Shown: piece by piece, positions 52,979 to 64,000 of the stretch
Numbering within the stretch: the first letter of the stretch is position 1
Layout of the letters: every line of letters begins with the position of its first letter
DNA from: Forficula auricularia
Taxonomy: Eukaryota > Arthropoda > Insecta > Dermaptera > Forficulidae
Direction: 5' to 3'
Assembly (NCBI GenBank): GCA_024734495.1
Contig: JALMQS010000187.1
Location: forward strand, 6,593,499-6,657,498
Length of the DNA stretch: 64,000 bases
Translations under genes and position numbers: made by a program
The notes under the pieces: model-generated
Database searches by the model: none
Told to the model about the DNA's origin: nothing
What the model saw: the letters and a program-made list of their open reading frames with translations, nothing else

Positions 52979-55135
52979 TCATTTAGTGCGTGCGGATGGA
53001 TGTATGTATGGATGTATGTCTGTTATCGCTTTTTTGGTCCACGATTTTTTCCACACCGTTGCACCGATTGAAATGAAATTGAAAACATACCATTAGTTTA
53101 ACAAAATGAAGCGCTGATTAGTTTTTGGTATATATCGGCCCACAAACATTAGTACTTTATTTCAGTACTTTTTTAGTTTTTTCTATATATCTTGAAAATG
53201 ACTTAACCAATTTTGATGAAATTTAATATCCTAATTAAGTACCTTGGGGACCACAAAAAAGGTTAAAAAAAGTTTTTAGTAAAATTATATTTTAAAGTAC
53301 TTTACTCTAGAGCAAGATGGTACTTTTTTTAATTTTTTAAATTCTTTAAAATTTATTCATTTGAAAGTTTTAATATAGCTCATTTAGCCTTGCTTAAGTA
53401 AGAATGGATAGGCTTCTCTCTGTGAAATGCTAAAAATTTGGGAGGAATTTTTATGAGTAACCATAGCAACTGCGTTGTTTTCTTATCCGTTACCTTTGCT
53501 GAAGACAGAGAAATCGATTTTAAACCAAAAATAGCGATTGATTCTCATCTAGTACTTGAGGAATAATCATTCTATATTGGATTTTTGACGTTTCGGTTTT
53601 TATTAGTAACCATTGCTGAAGACATAGAGAAATCGACTTTACACCAAAAATAGCGATTGATTCTCATCTAGTACTTGAGGAATAATCATTCTATATTGGA
53701 TTTTGACGTTTCGGTTTTTATTAGTAACCGTTGCTGAAGACATAGAGAAATCGACTTTAAACCAAAAATAGCGATTGATTCTCATCTAGTATTTGAGGAA
53801 TAATCATTCTATATTGGATTTTTGACGTTTCAGTTTTTATTAGTAACCATTGCTGAAGACATAGAGAAATCGATTTTAAACCAAAAATAGCGATTGATTC
53901 TCATCTAGTACTTGAGGAATAATCATTCTATATTGGATTTTTGACGTTTCGATTATTATTGGTAACCATTGCTGAAGACATGGAGGAATCGACATAAAAT
54001 CAAAAATAACGATCGATTCTTATCTAATACTAGAGGAATAACCTTATTGCATTCCATTTTTGATGTTTTGACCATTAATGGCAACCTCTACTGAAAACGT
54101 GGAAGAATCGACTTAAAATCAAAAAGACTAAATTCTTTTAAGGCAAACAACTCAAACTTGATTTTAAGTCGATTCTTCCACGTTTTCAGTAGAGGTTGCC
54201 ATTAATGGTCAAAACATCAAAAATTGAATGCAATAAGGTTATTCCTCTAGTATGATGAGAATCGATCGTTATTTTTGATTTTAAGTCGATTCCTCCATGT
54301 CTTCAGCAATGGTTACCAATAATAATCGAAGCGTCAAAAACCTAATGTAGAATTGTTATTCCTCAAGTATTAGATGAGAATCGATGGCTATTTTTGATTT
54401 TAAGTCGATTCCTCTATGTCTTCAGCAATGGTTGCAATAATAACCGAAATGTCAAAAATCCAATGTGGAATGGTTATTCCTCGACTCTTAAATGATAATT
54501 ATTTTTGAATTAATGTCAATATGAACTACAAATTGCAAGTGATATCTGATTAATAATAAAGGAACAAACATATTAATATTTCAAATGAATTAGGATAAAG
54601 TTTAGCAACGATCCGTTGCAGTTTATTTCATTTAGTGCGTGCGGATGGATGTATGTATGTTATCGTTTATTTGGCCCAGGATTTTTTCCACACCGTTGCA
54701 CCGATTGAAATGAAATTGAAAACCTACCATTTGTTTAACAAAATGAAGCGCTGATTAGTTTTTGGTACATATCGGCCTACAAACATTAGTACTTTTATTT
54801 CAGTACTTTTTTAGTTTTTTCTAAATATCTTGAAAATGACTTAACCAATTTTGATGAAATTTAATATCCTAATTAAGTACCTCGCGGACCACCAAAAAGG
54901 TTAAATAAAGTTTTTAGTAAAAGTATATTTTAAAGTACTTTACTCTAGAGTAAGATAGTACGTTTTTTAAATTCTTTAAAATTTATTCATTTCATCGTTT
55001 TAATATAGCTCATTTAAACTTGCTTAAGTAAGAATGGATAGGCTTCTCTCTGTGAAATGCTAAAAATTTGGGAGGAAATTTTATAAGTAACCATAGCAAC
55101 TGCGTTGTTTTCTTATCCGTTACCTTTGCTGAAGA
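52979..55135. repeat. Duplicated block with 118-bp minisatellite and inversion
   Basis: A roughly 520-bp leader (52979-53500) is followed by units starting at 53501, 53618, 53736, 53855, 53974 and 54093, spacing 117-119 bp. From about 54150 to 54500 three units run in the opposite orientation. The leader then recurs in direct orientation at 54628-55130. Confidence 0.9.
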
Positions 55136-56010
55136 CATGGAGGAATACGAGTTAAAACCAAAAATAGCGATTGATTCTCATCTAGTACTTGAGGAATAAC
55201 CATTCTATAATGGATTTTTGACGTTTCGGTTTTTATTGGTAACCATTGCTGAAGACATAGAGGAATCGACGTTAAAATCAAAAATAGCGATTGATTCTCA
55301 TCTAGTACTTGAGGAATAACCATTTTATATTTGATTTTCGACGTTTTGGTTTTTATTGGTAACCATTGCTGAAGACATAGAGGAATCGACTTAAAACCAA
55401 AAATAGCGATTGATTCTCCTCTAGTACTTGAGGAATAATCATTCTATATTGGATTTTTGACGTTTCGGATTTTATTAGTAACCATTGCTGAAGACATAGA
55501 GGAATCGACTTAAAACCAAAAATAGCGATTGATTCTCATCTAGTACTTGAGGAATAACCATTCTATATTGGATTTTTGACGTTTCGGTTTTTATTGGTAA
55601 CCATTGCTGAAGACATAGAGGAATCGACTTAAAACCAAAAATATCGATTGATTCTCATCTAGTACTTGAGGAATAACCATTCTATATTGGATTTTTGGTA
55701 TTTCGGTTATTATTAGTAACCATTAATGAAGACACAGAGGAATCGATTTAAAATAAAAAATAGCCATCTATTCTCATCTAATACTTGAGGAATAACAATT
55801 TTACATTAGATTTCTGACGCTTCGATTATTATTGGTAACCATTGCTGAAGACATGGAGGTATCGGCTTAAATTCAAAAATAACGATCGATTATTATCTAA
55901 TACTCGAGGAATAACCTTTTGCATTCCATTTTTGATGTTTTGACTATTAATGGCAACCTCTACTGAAAACGAGGAGGAATCGACTTAAAATCAAAAAGAC
56001 TAAATTCTTT
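55131..56010. repeat. 118-bp minisatellite array 2, eight units
   Basis: Units start at about 55131, 55251, 55371, 55490, 55609, 55728, 55847 and 55965. Each carries GAAGACATAGAGGAATCGAC, CGATTGATTCTCATCTAGTA and TTGACGTTTCGGTTTTTATT variants. Reading frames across it are repeat artefacts. Confidence 0.9.
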
Positions 56011-57134
56011 TTTGGTAAATAACTCAAGCTGAAAATATTTTAGATCGATAGAGGAGGTAAGAAAATGTAAGGTGCTAAATTTTCAGAAAAATCCTGCCTT
56101 TCCGTTTTCCATAAACGTCTAACGTGCCATGGACCGTGAATCACCCTGTATATAAAACGTACGTTATCTTATAATATATAATTGTATAGATTTAGACGAC
56201 GTTTTCATTCGCTTTAAACAGGAAAAAGAACCTTCTCTTCTACAGTTTGATGCAGGCGGACAGGTGAACATCCTAAGCGCGATATCGACATTCGGATAAT
56301 TGATGCAGTTTTACTTCTCGTAGACACTGACATAAAGAAATCGGATTCTTTGGTTGGTTGATGCATCAAGAGTTACAAATGAGAGTTCAAATGAATAAGT
56401 TCGGATACAACTATGTCCTCAAGATCTTCGGGAAAGAATGAACGCAGATTTTGTCCTGCTTTTTTAAAAAATACGATGTTTTGAAATCAATAATACTTTG
56501 AAGAATTAAGCTAGTGGCGTAGTCAAATATGGGAAATATCAATTTATTCCAAAACTGTAGACCGTGCCAGTAAAATTGATTGAATTTATAATAATAATCA
56601 GGAAAAAATAATTAAAAAATAATGTATGAGAGATTTCCCCTCCGACAATGTCGAAAAGCTTCTCTTGATTGGTTTCTTTCTTATTTTTATAATTCTGATT
56701 AAAATTATTAAAATAACCTATCAAAATTCTAGCACCTGTAACCTATCATTGCCAAATTCTGTACATATACCATATTCTGTGGGGCCCCAGCATACTATTA
56801 AAGTTAAATCGTCTACATAATATGGTGGGGGTTAAAAAATTAAAAATTCTAGCCCCTTTAACCTATTGAAACTAAATTTTGATTTTGATTGTTTTGTTTG
56901 AATATATTCAGAAAAGAATTTTCAAGGGCACAAGCAACAATATAAGCGAGGAACCACTTTATCTGATATATGTAGATATCTTGTTATTCCAAAGCAGAAG
57001 TATAGAGGTACCATTGTATTTAAAATATACGACTACAGAACTGGGTGTGGTAAGAAAGTCTCCATCCAGGTGCTCAAGACTCCGAAAACAATTATTACAT
57101 TATTAGTATTGAATAAATAATTTTTTTTATTATA
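56011..57134. other. Intergenic, no gene seen
   Basis: AT-rich. CACCCTGTATATAAAAC at about 56143 may be a transposon end. No exon supported. Confidence 0.4.
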
Positions 57135-57180
57135 CTAGCTGCAAGGCCCGCCTTCGGCGGCCCTCTTATTAGCTAAGGGG
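57135..57180 (-). mobile_element. Helitron 3' end (CTAG terminus)
   Basis: Minus strand: hairpin CCGCC GAA GGCGG followed by TTGCAG, CTAG and T. This is the canonical Helitron 3' terminus. The 5' end was not identified. Confidence 0.6.
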
Positions 57181-57699
57181 TAGTTACGCCTCATGGACCT
57201 CCATCCCCTTAAAATTATGAAAAAATTCCACCAATTCATTCATTTTTTCCTTATCAATGACATACACGAAAGAAATTAATATCTCAAGTATTTTGGAAAA
57301 TAATAAGGTAAGGAACCCTCAATATACGACCCGACTACCACTTGACTGACTTATTTTACAATAGTTATCCATTGTCCAGCAGATTTTGAATTATTTTCAC
57401 CTTGAATTTACATCAAATCAAGCAAGTACTTATTTTTGTCTTTATTATACATTTTTTTTATAATCTCTTATATATTAATTTTACCAGCACCAGGGTTAGT
57501 TGAATAAAGTTTATCATTTTAAGAATTTTAATTGAAATTTAACGACTAGAGAGACATTGCCTTCCAAGTTTACTTGTATCAATATAATATTTCTTAGTTA
57601 GATTGTGTAACATTGCGAGCAAAACAAGTTGCAGCTCCTTTGATGATAATAAATAGTGATATTTAATAATAGATTTCCCAGAGGAGAGGCCACATTTCG

Positions 57700-58012
57700 G
57701 GGCTCCCTGTAGGCGGGCCTCCCGTATCCAGAGCTGGTGTATCTTGTCCCTGGGCAGGCGCGGCGAATCTCAGACAGGAATGAAGATTAATCGCTGTTCC
57801 CTGGTACAATTAGGATAAAGTGAGGCACAGTCACGGCCCCCCAAAACCCCTAAAAACCCCACCGTGCCCCCCAAAGCCTCCCTTAAAAAGCCTTCGTTCA
57901 CCTGACGCCGTCGCTCCTTCATCTTATTACGATCTGGAGCATCGGCGTCGTATGGTAGTTGATGGAAGATGCTTTGATTAGCTCCAGGGCGTTGTCGATA
58001 ACCTATCAGATG
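57700..58012 (-). other. GC-rich open stretch, possible exon of unknown gene
   Basis: In an AT-rich region this stretch is clearly GC-richer. After an acceptor-like CTGATAG (about 58001) the minus strand reads YRQRPGANQSIFHQLPYDAD and APDRNKMKERRRQ, then CAG|GTGAAC, a possible donor at about 57901; the frame stays open to a stop near 57778. Composition suggests coding, but I recognise no family, and LINE debris is an alternative. Confidence 0.3.
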
Positions 58013-58925
58013 AGTAATATTATACATTCACAAGGAAAGGGTGAAATGGAAACATAAAACCAGTTTCAAATCAAAATAAGTAAGGGGTTTTTGTATATTT
58101 TATCAATCTTTTTTTCTTCTTATAAAATGAAACCTTTCTTCAAAGGATCCAATGTCGGTCATCAATAAAGGACTTTGGTTCAATTCATGAATATAAATAG
58201 AATTTTTGCGAAGTTTTTCTTCCTTTTTTTAGATTATAAAATGTGCATCTCTATTCATATTTAATTTCGATTTAGCATATGTGAAAGCCTACAGCGATCG
58301 ATTGCTTAATGATTAGATTTATAAAAAAATTTCTTTCTATCTTTTAGTGTATATTGATAAGAAAGAAATACTTTTATTTATTTTTTTAACCAATTTTTTT
58401 ATTTTCCAAATGCGGAAATTTTTCTTCTTTTTTTCAATTTCAATTTAAACATTTGTCAATTTAATATATAAAATGAAAATGGATTTTTAAGAGAAAATTG
58501 AGAAAAAGCATCTATTCAATGAGAAATTCCAAGAATATAAATTTATATATGAATGTGGATATCATTGAAACGAGACATGGAGTTGGCAATGCATCAATAC
58601 TTTGAAGAATTGGAGTAGATTTGCTAAAGCAAGTAACATCCAAGTCCCTAAATCCTACTTGAATATTTTTAGTTTGCAGACTAAGCATATCTATTTTTTT
58701 AATGATATGGATATACCTCGTGTTGACTGACATAATAATAATTTTATAAGTATGTGGAATTCCATAATAATTTTAAGTAAATATTCAAGGAACAAAAATT
58801 AAACAAAATTAAAAACTGATTTAGATAACTAGGTATATCGTATTGTTGTAATTTTACTAAAAGAATAAAAAAATGAATATTTTTTGTATTGGCGTAAAAC
58901 GATTATTCTTATCTAGAAATTCCCC
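58013..58925. other. Intergenic, nothing recognised
   Basis: AT-rich. A short minus-strand frame around 58680-58540 (DLDVTCFSKSTPILQSIDAL) has no supporting splice sites or known family. Confidence 0.35.
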
Positions 58926-58935
58926 TTTTATTGTG

Positions 58936-59107
58936 CGTGTGGGGTGGGGGGGGGAAGTCGTGAGGTTTATTTAGCCCCAGAGTTAAGTAGTTGGAATTCC
59001 TCAAAAATTTAAAGAAAAAATATATACAAATGTTTCTTTAAATTTCTGAGGAATTCCAACTACCTCTGGGGCTAAATAAACCTCATGAATTCCCCCCCCC
59101 CAAAAAA
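58936..59107. repeat. Palindromic MITE with G/C-run flanks
   Basis: Arms GAGGTTTATTTAGCCCCAGA and complement with about 60-bp homology around a short AT loop. It is bordered by a G run (about 58945-58954) and a C run (about 59092-59101), so the homopolymers belong to the palindrome. Confidence 0.75.
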
Positions 59108-59274
59108 AAGGAAAATTTCTACATAATATAGCCATCTATCTACATAGATTATTCTTATGATAGAAAATATTTTGTTTCCCCGATATCTTCCACAATTAGA
59201 TGTCATGAGGGATGAATTTAAATGTAATTATAAATTCTATAATTCTCCATCCTCTATTCGATCTCAATCAAGAA

Positions 59275-59430
59275 GTCCACAAGGGCATATCAAGGAGGCG
59301 TAAGACTTCATTGGACCACACTGGCGCGTAATAGACGACGATGGCGTGAGAATTGGGACCCGCGTGCACCGAACGGCGGTTCGCCGCACTGAGGAACGGG
59401 TTGTCTAGGTAACTAAGTAAGTAAGTATAA
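59275..59430 (+). mobile_element. LINE 3' terminal fragment
   Basis: Encodes LHWTTLARNRRRWRENWDPR, a typical C-terminal end of arthropod LINE polyproteins. It is followed by the AAGTAAGTAAGTA tetranucleotide tail used as a 3' end by such elements. Confidence 0.55.
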
Positions 59431-59839
59431 TTCTCCAAGAGCTGCTGTCACGGTTATCGTGATTTTCACCAATAAATTTAAATCAAGATAAGTAAATATC
59501 TTTCTAGATTTTAGAATTTTCTTTAGTCATGTTTTATGTTTGAATAAAAAAAAATGCCAATCCATAGGTACTCCCTAATTAAGTGGAAGGACAAAAATTA
59601 AACAGAATTAAAAACTGAATAGGATAAGTAAATCAGATATTGTCCATGTTGACATCTTTCAATTGGCCTCACACATTATAAGGTCTCCTCTTCGTTGTGT
59701 TCTATTTAAATTATTGTAAATTGTCTTGTAAGTTGTATATTTGTATAGTCAGAATATAAACTGTTTGTTACATTCTCTTGTTACTTCTTTGTTTATAATG
59801 AAATTAATTGTTCTAGTGGCTTTGTTCTAAAAATCAATG

Positions 59840-60245
59840 AATAAATAAATTATATTTAAAAAACTAAAAAACACGCTTCTAAAAAGTGCAAAATAATGTA
59901 ATACTTAATCCAAAAAGTGTGGGGCGCAGAATCATGTACTTTTAATTAATTTCGACAGTGTCCCAAGTTTTATGATTAAATATTATATTATTTTGCACTT
60001 TTTAGAAGTTTTTTTAAATATAATTTATTTTTTTACTTTTTAGTCTTAATTATTTTTATAGAGAAAAGTGCGGAATTTAACAGAATGAAATGTATTTATT
60101 TTTATTATTTTTATATAATTTCATTTAAATTGAGTAGGTAAACAATTATTTTTATACAGAAATGTTTGCGGAATTTAACATAACAAAAGTCCCGTTCATA
60201 CATAGATAAGTATATAAATACATACATACATACATGAGAAGCTAG
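59840..60245. repeat. Dispersed palindromic repeat, copy 2
   Basis: Same order of blocks as 42645-43035: AAACACGCTTCTAAAAAGTG arm, mirrored arm, then two TTTGCGGAATTTAACA-type blocks and a short GATA/CATA repeat. Confidence 0.75.
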
Positions 60246-60249
60246 TATA

Positions 60250-61375
60250 AAGCGTGTAAAAATAAACTAACTCAAATAATAGAAATGATGAATTCTTCAA
60301 AAAGAAGTATCAAGTTAGTGAATTTTAATTCTCCCTTCTACAAAATAATTCCCAATTGATTAGAAAAGCAAATCCTTTAGCCGACTGTAAAATATCTATA
60401 TGTAACACATCGCATCACTTGAATCGCATTAATTTTTTCCCCTAGTGAACTTCAATATTCTTCGATTTTATGGATGATAACTTAATTTTAACCACTCCAC
60501 GTTTGATCTATTTTGAAATAAAAGAAATTGTCAATTTAAATTACAGATAAGACTCTCTCTGATTACACCCTCTCTGTGAATGTATGGCAGGAAATATCGC
60601 TTCGTTTTCAAATTTGATATCTTTATAGATAGATATATCGCGAAGGAACGAGAAAAGCAAAGATTGCCAGAAACAAATGTAGCCATCTCGATCAAAGATT
60701 TCTTTCAGTCGACCACAGACGAGCTTTGCTGTTGAAGGAAAAAATATATCTATCTAGTCAGTTGGGAAGATGGGATAAAAAAATGACGTAAATCCAAAAG
60801 TTATAAGAAAGAGTAGCGCGGATCCATTCGTTGCACGTTAATAAATTGACTTTAAAATGAAATAGATCTTCCCTTATATTTTATATTACAAAAGAAAATT
60901 ACTTATGAAAAAAGAGGATCAAAATAATTTCTACTTTATAAAAGAAAATATAATCTCATATTTATTTATTCAACAACATGGGATATGAAAGAAAGTAATT
61001 CATAGGGTGGAGAAATTCATTTTGAGACTGAAGCAACGGTAAAACTTTTCTTAAATTTTCATCTGGAAGATTTCATAGGTTTATGGAAAGGAAAAGCTTT
61101 TATTATAAATATAATCAGTGTGTAATAAATACTTTTAAAGTGTAAGTATCTAGATAAAGACACAGATAATAAAAATTAGTATCTATTTACTGATACAGTT
61201 AGAAAAAATATATGTAATATCTAGTTTTTTTTAAGAAAAGTATCTAAATGCGAAAGCTTAGTTATTGATGCTTTTAGTTTCTTTTGTAATATACATAATA
61301 CCTATATACAGTATAATGTTTCATTACAATTAAATTATTGGAGAAAGATTCGTTATCTAACTTATTTTAATGTGA
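60250..61375. other. Intergenic, nothing recognised
   Basis: AT-rich with a GC-moderate patch at 60640-60840 that shows no frame or splice pattern I can support. Confidence 0.4.
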
Positions 61376-61426
61376 AAGAAAATGTGTACATCACCTTCTG
61401 TTTGTTTTTTTTCTTTAGTTTTCACT

Positions 61427-61508
61427 TGTCTTTTCAGTTTCGGCAGCTTTCTTTTCCCCTTCAGATTTCTTAGGTTTCAGCTTAGATGTGTGCCTAAAAT
61501 GTCTGAAA
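61427..61508 (-). other. Possible terminal exon, lysine-rich
   Basis: An acceptor-like TTTTTCAG (about 61509-61516) is followed by HFRHTSKLKPKKSEGEKKAA and ETEKTSEN with a stop at about 61427. The composition resembles the tail of a nucleic-acid-binding or ribosomal protein, but I cannot name it and no upstream exon was found. Could be chance. Confidence 0.25.
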
Positions 61509-61519
61509 AATGGAAAAAA

Positions 61520-64000
61520 ATAATCAATCTTGATTTATTTTCTGCCTGTCTGTCTGGATTACCCAGGATTAAAGTTGTATAAAGTTCGTTCTTGTACCAA
61601 ACATTGTTTGTATAATCAATGTGGAGAACTGATTAGATTTTGAACTATCTAGGTCCAGAGCTTATGGCTCAAAAATACAGAAAACATCATTTTTTTAAAT
61701 TGATTTTATTAATATTTTAAGTGATGTCATAATATAATTAACTAGCTAAAAATAAGAATAATCCGGTATTCACTTATAAACTCATTGCTTCAGCCCTAAA
61801 ACCTCCCATTCAAGCCTTCAAGGTTGAGCTGGTTAAAAGTATCAAATAAATTATTGAAACATTTGAACAATTTTCTCGTGTTTCCATAAGATAGCTAGAT
61901 TTTGATTATTTTATATTAAAACTTAAATTTAAATCGAATTTGAGTATTAATATTTTTCTGATGATTTTTCATAAATCTTGTAATCTACTGTGGATTGATT
62001 ATTTCAATATTTATTTGAGAGTCGATTGTCTTTAATCAGATCTAAGTCAAAATAGGACCGTAACTACCAATGGGCAACTGAGAAGTGCCCCTGGGACCCC
62101 GATCATAGAAAACGGAGAGGAGGAAAATATATTATATTTTGGACTGTTGCCCCGAAGCCTCCAGTTATGGTTTCAGCAGAAATTTGTTCTACTAGCTAAC
62201 TAAATTAAAAAATCAATCAATAAAATGGAAAACATATCAGACACACTAACACATATGCGTAAATGCAACCATCACCGCTACCGGCACTGAAACGGGTCAA
62301 AAAGTTTTGTTTTGTTGATTCTATACTTAATAACAAATAGCTATTTTTTGAATTTTTTTATCAATAAAACGCTCCCGATATTAGAACGCCCCGGGCCTTA
62401 AAAGCAGTTAGTCCGCCAGGATTTCAGACATGTAATAAAAATTATCTTTTAAAAACTCTAATTCAGTAAAAAATACCCCGGAGATTTTTCCAATGAAAGC
62501 GAATTCTACTACTATCGGCAAAATGAACTTTTAATTTTTTAGAGACTTTTATTTCGTTGTGGTGTAAAAATGTTTTATTTATAAAAAATTGAACTTATTA
62601 GAATTTGGACTTTCTAGTCGAATAAAAAATACTGAAAATCAGAAAAAAAATCGAAGCATTTATGTGGAAGCTGAAGTTAATGAACTGAAATATGCGAATA
62701 AACTATTCCGTTGTGCCAACTTTCAGTTTTCTATCAAATCGTACATTGACAATAAATGCCAAATCACCAAAAAACAGAGAGCATTCCAAAACTTGAAAGT
62801 GTGTTATTAAGTTATTATGTAATCATGTTTTTAGATGATCTAGCGAAATTTCGACTGATTGAATTTCTTTTTTAAATTGAATCATTGCTATGATGGATTT
62901 CGCTATTGGGGTCCATTATCGGCAGCCTGCCAAATTTGATTCTTTAAACTAGTTGCTGCTTATTACCTAAAGTTATTCTTTTATTATTCCACTCGCGCTT
63001 TCTTTTAATTCAATCGAGTTTTTCCAATCAAAATTCAAACAAGTAAAATTTCTAATTTTATTATTAATATCCCTATTACTCGGTAAGCTTGCCTAGTTTC
63101 ACCTGGCAAGCGAGAATAAACAAAGAATTCACTTAGATATTTTCAATTTTTCCCACTGTTTATTAGAGTCATAAATGTCAGAAACGTATAGTAAAATCAT
63201 TTTCAAAAATGATTTTTATCTATGACTATCTTTCTGCCTAGACTTCGATACTTACGATGACGCAAGAAAAGAAGAAAGTCCGTTTTGGTGGCAAAATTAT
63301 TATATATGTTTCTAATACAAAGAACTATTTAGATTTTGTGCTTCTTAATTACAGAACTTCTGGTTAAAAATTTCAGAAAATTATGAAAATAGAATTGTTA
63401 AAATTTTTACATGAGCTATCGAACGGTCGTATCAAATTAACTGAAATATGGCACAGAAGTTTTGATTAATAAACATTTTTCATCCAAGTGATTGACGGAC
63501 AGATGGAGATTATAACAGAGGCGTAGCTACTATATAACAAGAATGAGCAAATCTTACTGTCTCTCTGGATCTGTGGGACCCAATTTAATTGATTAAAATT
63601 AAAATTTAGATATTTATTATGTCTTCAAATAAAATCCCATTATTTTTCTTTTAACTTTATTATCAAATGTTAAAAAATGTTTTTATCTAAATATTTTAAT
63701 TAATATATGCTGTTAGTACTCGTGGCTGTGATGAAATTGCAGTGGATTGATGGAGATATCAGCAAAGATAGGATTTCAATAAAACTTCCAGAATAAGACG
63801 TTATTATATAACGAAGATCGATAATTTGAAATTTTTGCTTAAGAGCCCAAAATTTCTAGCTACTACAGTGATACTTGTTTTGCCGCATTAAGTGAATCTT
63901 CTTTTTTGAAGTACAAAAGCTCCAATCTAAAAAAGTACTCTTCTGAAGTAAGTAGGCTTGAAAAAGCTGGTAGCCATGGATGGTCAAATTTCTATTAGAG
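61520..64000. other. Right end of window, no gene seen
   Basis: AT-rich with possible transposon debris (a GC patch at 62050-62110; TTCTACTACTATCGGCAAAA at about 62502, a diverged copy of the recurrent TGCCGAGAGTAGCAGA motif). A 73-codon frame at 62589-62810 has no recognisable feature. Confidence 0.35.

Noticed and set aside
55120..55323. Minus-strand frame with repeated peptide MVIPQVLDENQSLF
   Set aside because: Translation of the 118-bp tandem repeat; the periodic peptide comes from the DNA repeat.
53501..56010. CRISPR-like regular repeats
   Set aside because: Units are directly adjacent with no unique spacers, and the genome is eukaryotic.
58512..58733. 73-codon minus-strand frame
   Set aside because: Some exon-like composition, but no acceptor/donor pair in phase and no recognisable protein.
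62589..62810. 73-codon frame at the right end
   Set aside because: No known family, splice sites or compositional shift.

Overview
This window looks like nuclear DNA of an arthropod, most likely an insect. It is very AT-rich, its genes have GT-AG introns of up to several kilobases, and its interspersed repeats are typical of arthropods: mariner, hAT, Helitron, palindromic PIF/Harbinger-like MITEs, non-LTR retrotransposons and tRNA-like SINEs. I cannot resolve the order or species. There is no bacterial-style gene organisation, CRISPR array or rRNA gene, and I found no intact tRNA.

Three conserved cellular genes can be assembled exon by exon, with every splice phase agreeing. (1) Minus strand, about 19.05 kb down to the left edge: the first seven coding exons (404 codons) of the rhinoceros/JADE PHD-finger gene. 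The model runs from the start codon through the first PHD finger into the extended PHD module; the 3' part lies left of the window. (2) Plus strand, 24.0-27.95 kb: a complete three-exon gene for the NTF2-like mRNA export cofactor Nxt/p15 (129 aa). (3) Minus strand, 48.7-28.4 kb: a complete six-exon gene for a BTBD10/KCTD20-type BTB protein (403 aa). rno and Nxt are divergent, about 5 kb apart. Nxt and BTBD10 converge with only 432 bp between their stop codons.

Almost everything else is transposon-derived. The introns of rno (1-19 kb) carry a 1.26 kb mariner relic, three related MITEs, a Helitron end and several LINE and SINE pieces. The Nxt region has a twin-primed LINE with an exact 13-bp target duplication and a 593-bp palindrome in its second intron. 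The BTBD10 introns (28.6-48.5 kb) hold a 1.4 kb inverted-repeat transposon with a SINE inside it, a 1,046-bp Helitron with both ends, and a 1,105-bp hAT element. Right of 49 kb I see no confident gene. That part has a roughly 1 kb foldback, a duplicated and inverted 118-bp minisatellite block, more MITEs and two unassigned candidate exons.

The most interesting signal is a dispersed family of hammerhead-ribozyme-like motifs at about 12.3, 17.1, 18.3, 18.5, 24.4, 37.8, 40.4 and 45.0 kb. Several have the full CUGANGA...GAAA...UH core with a pairing stem II and a palindromic stem III. They usually sit in inverted pairs whose predicted cleavage sites point outward. This is what would be expected of Penelope-like or retrozyme-like retroelement repeats. 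That assignment is inferred from motifs read by eye and has not been tested computationally.
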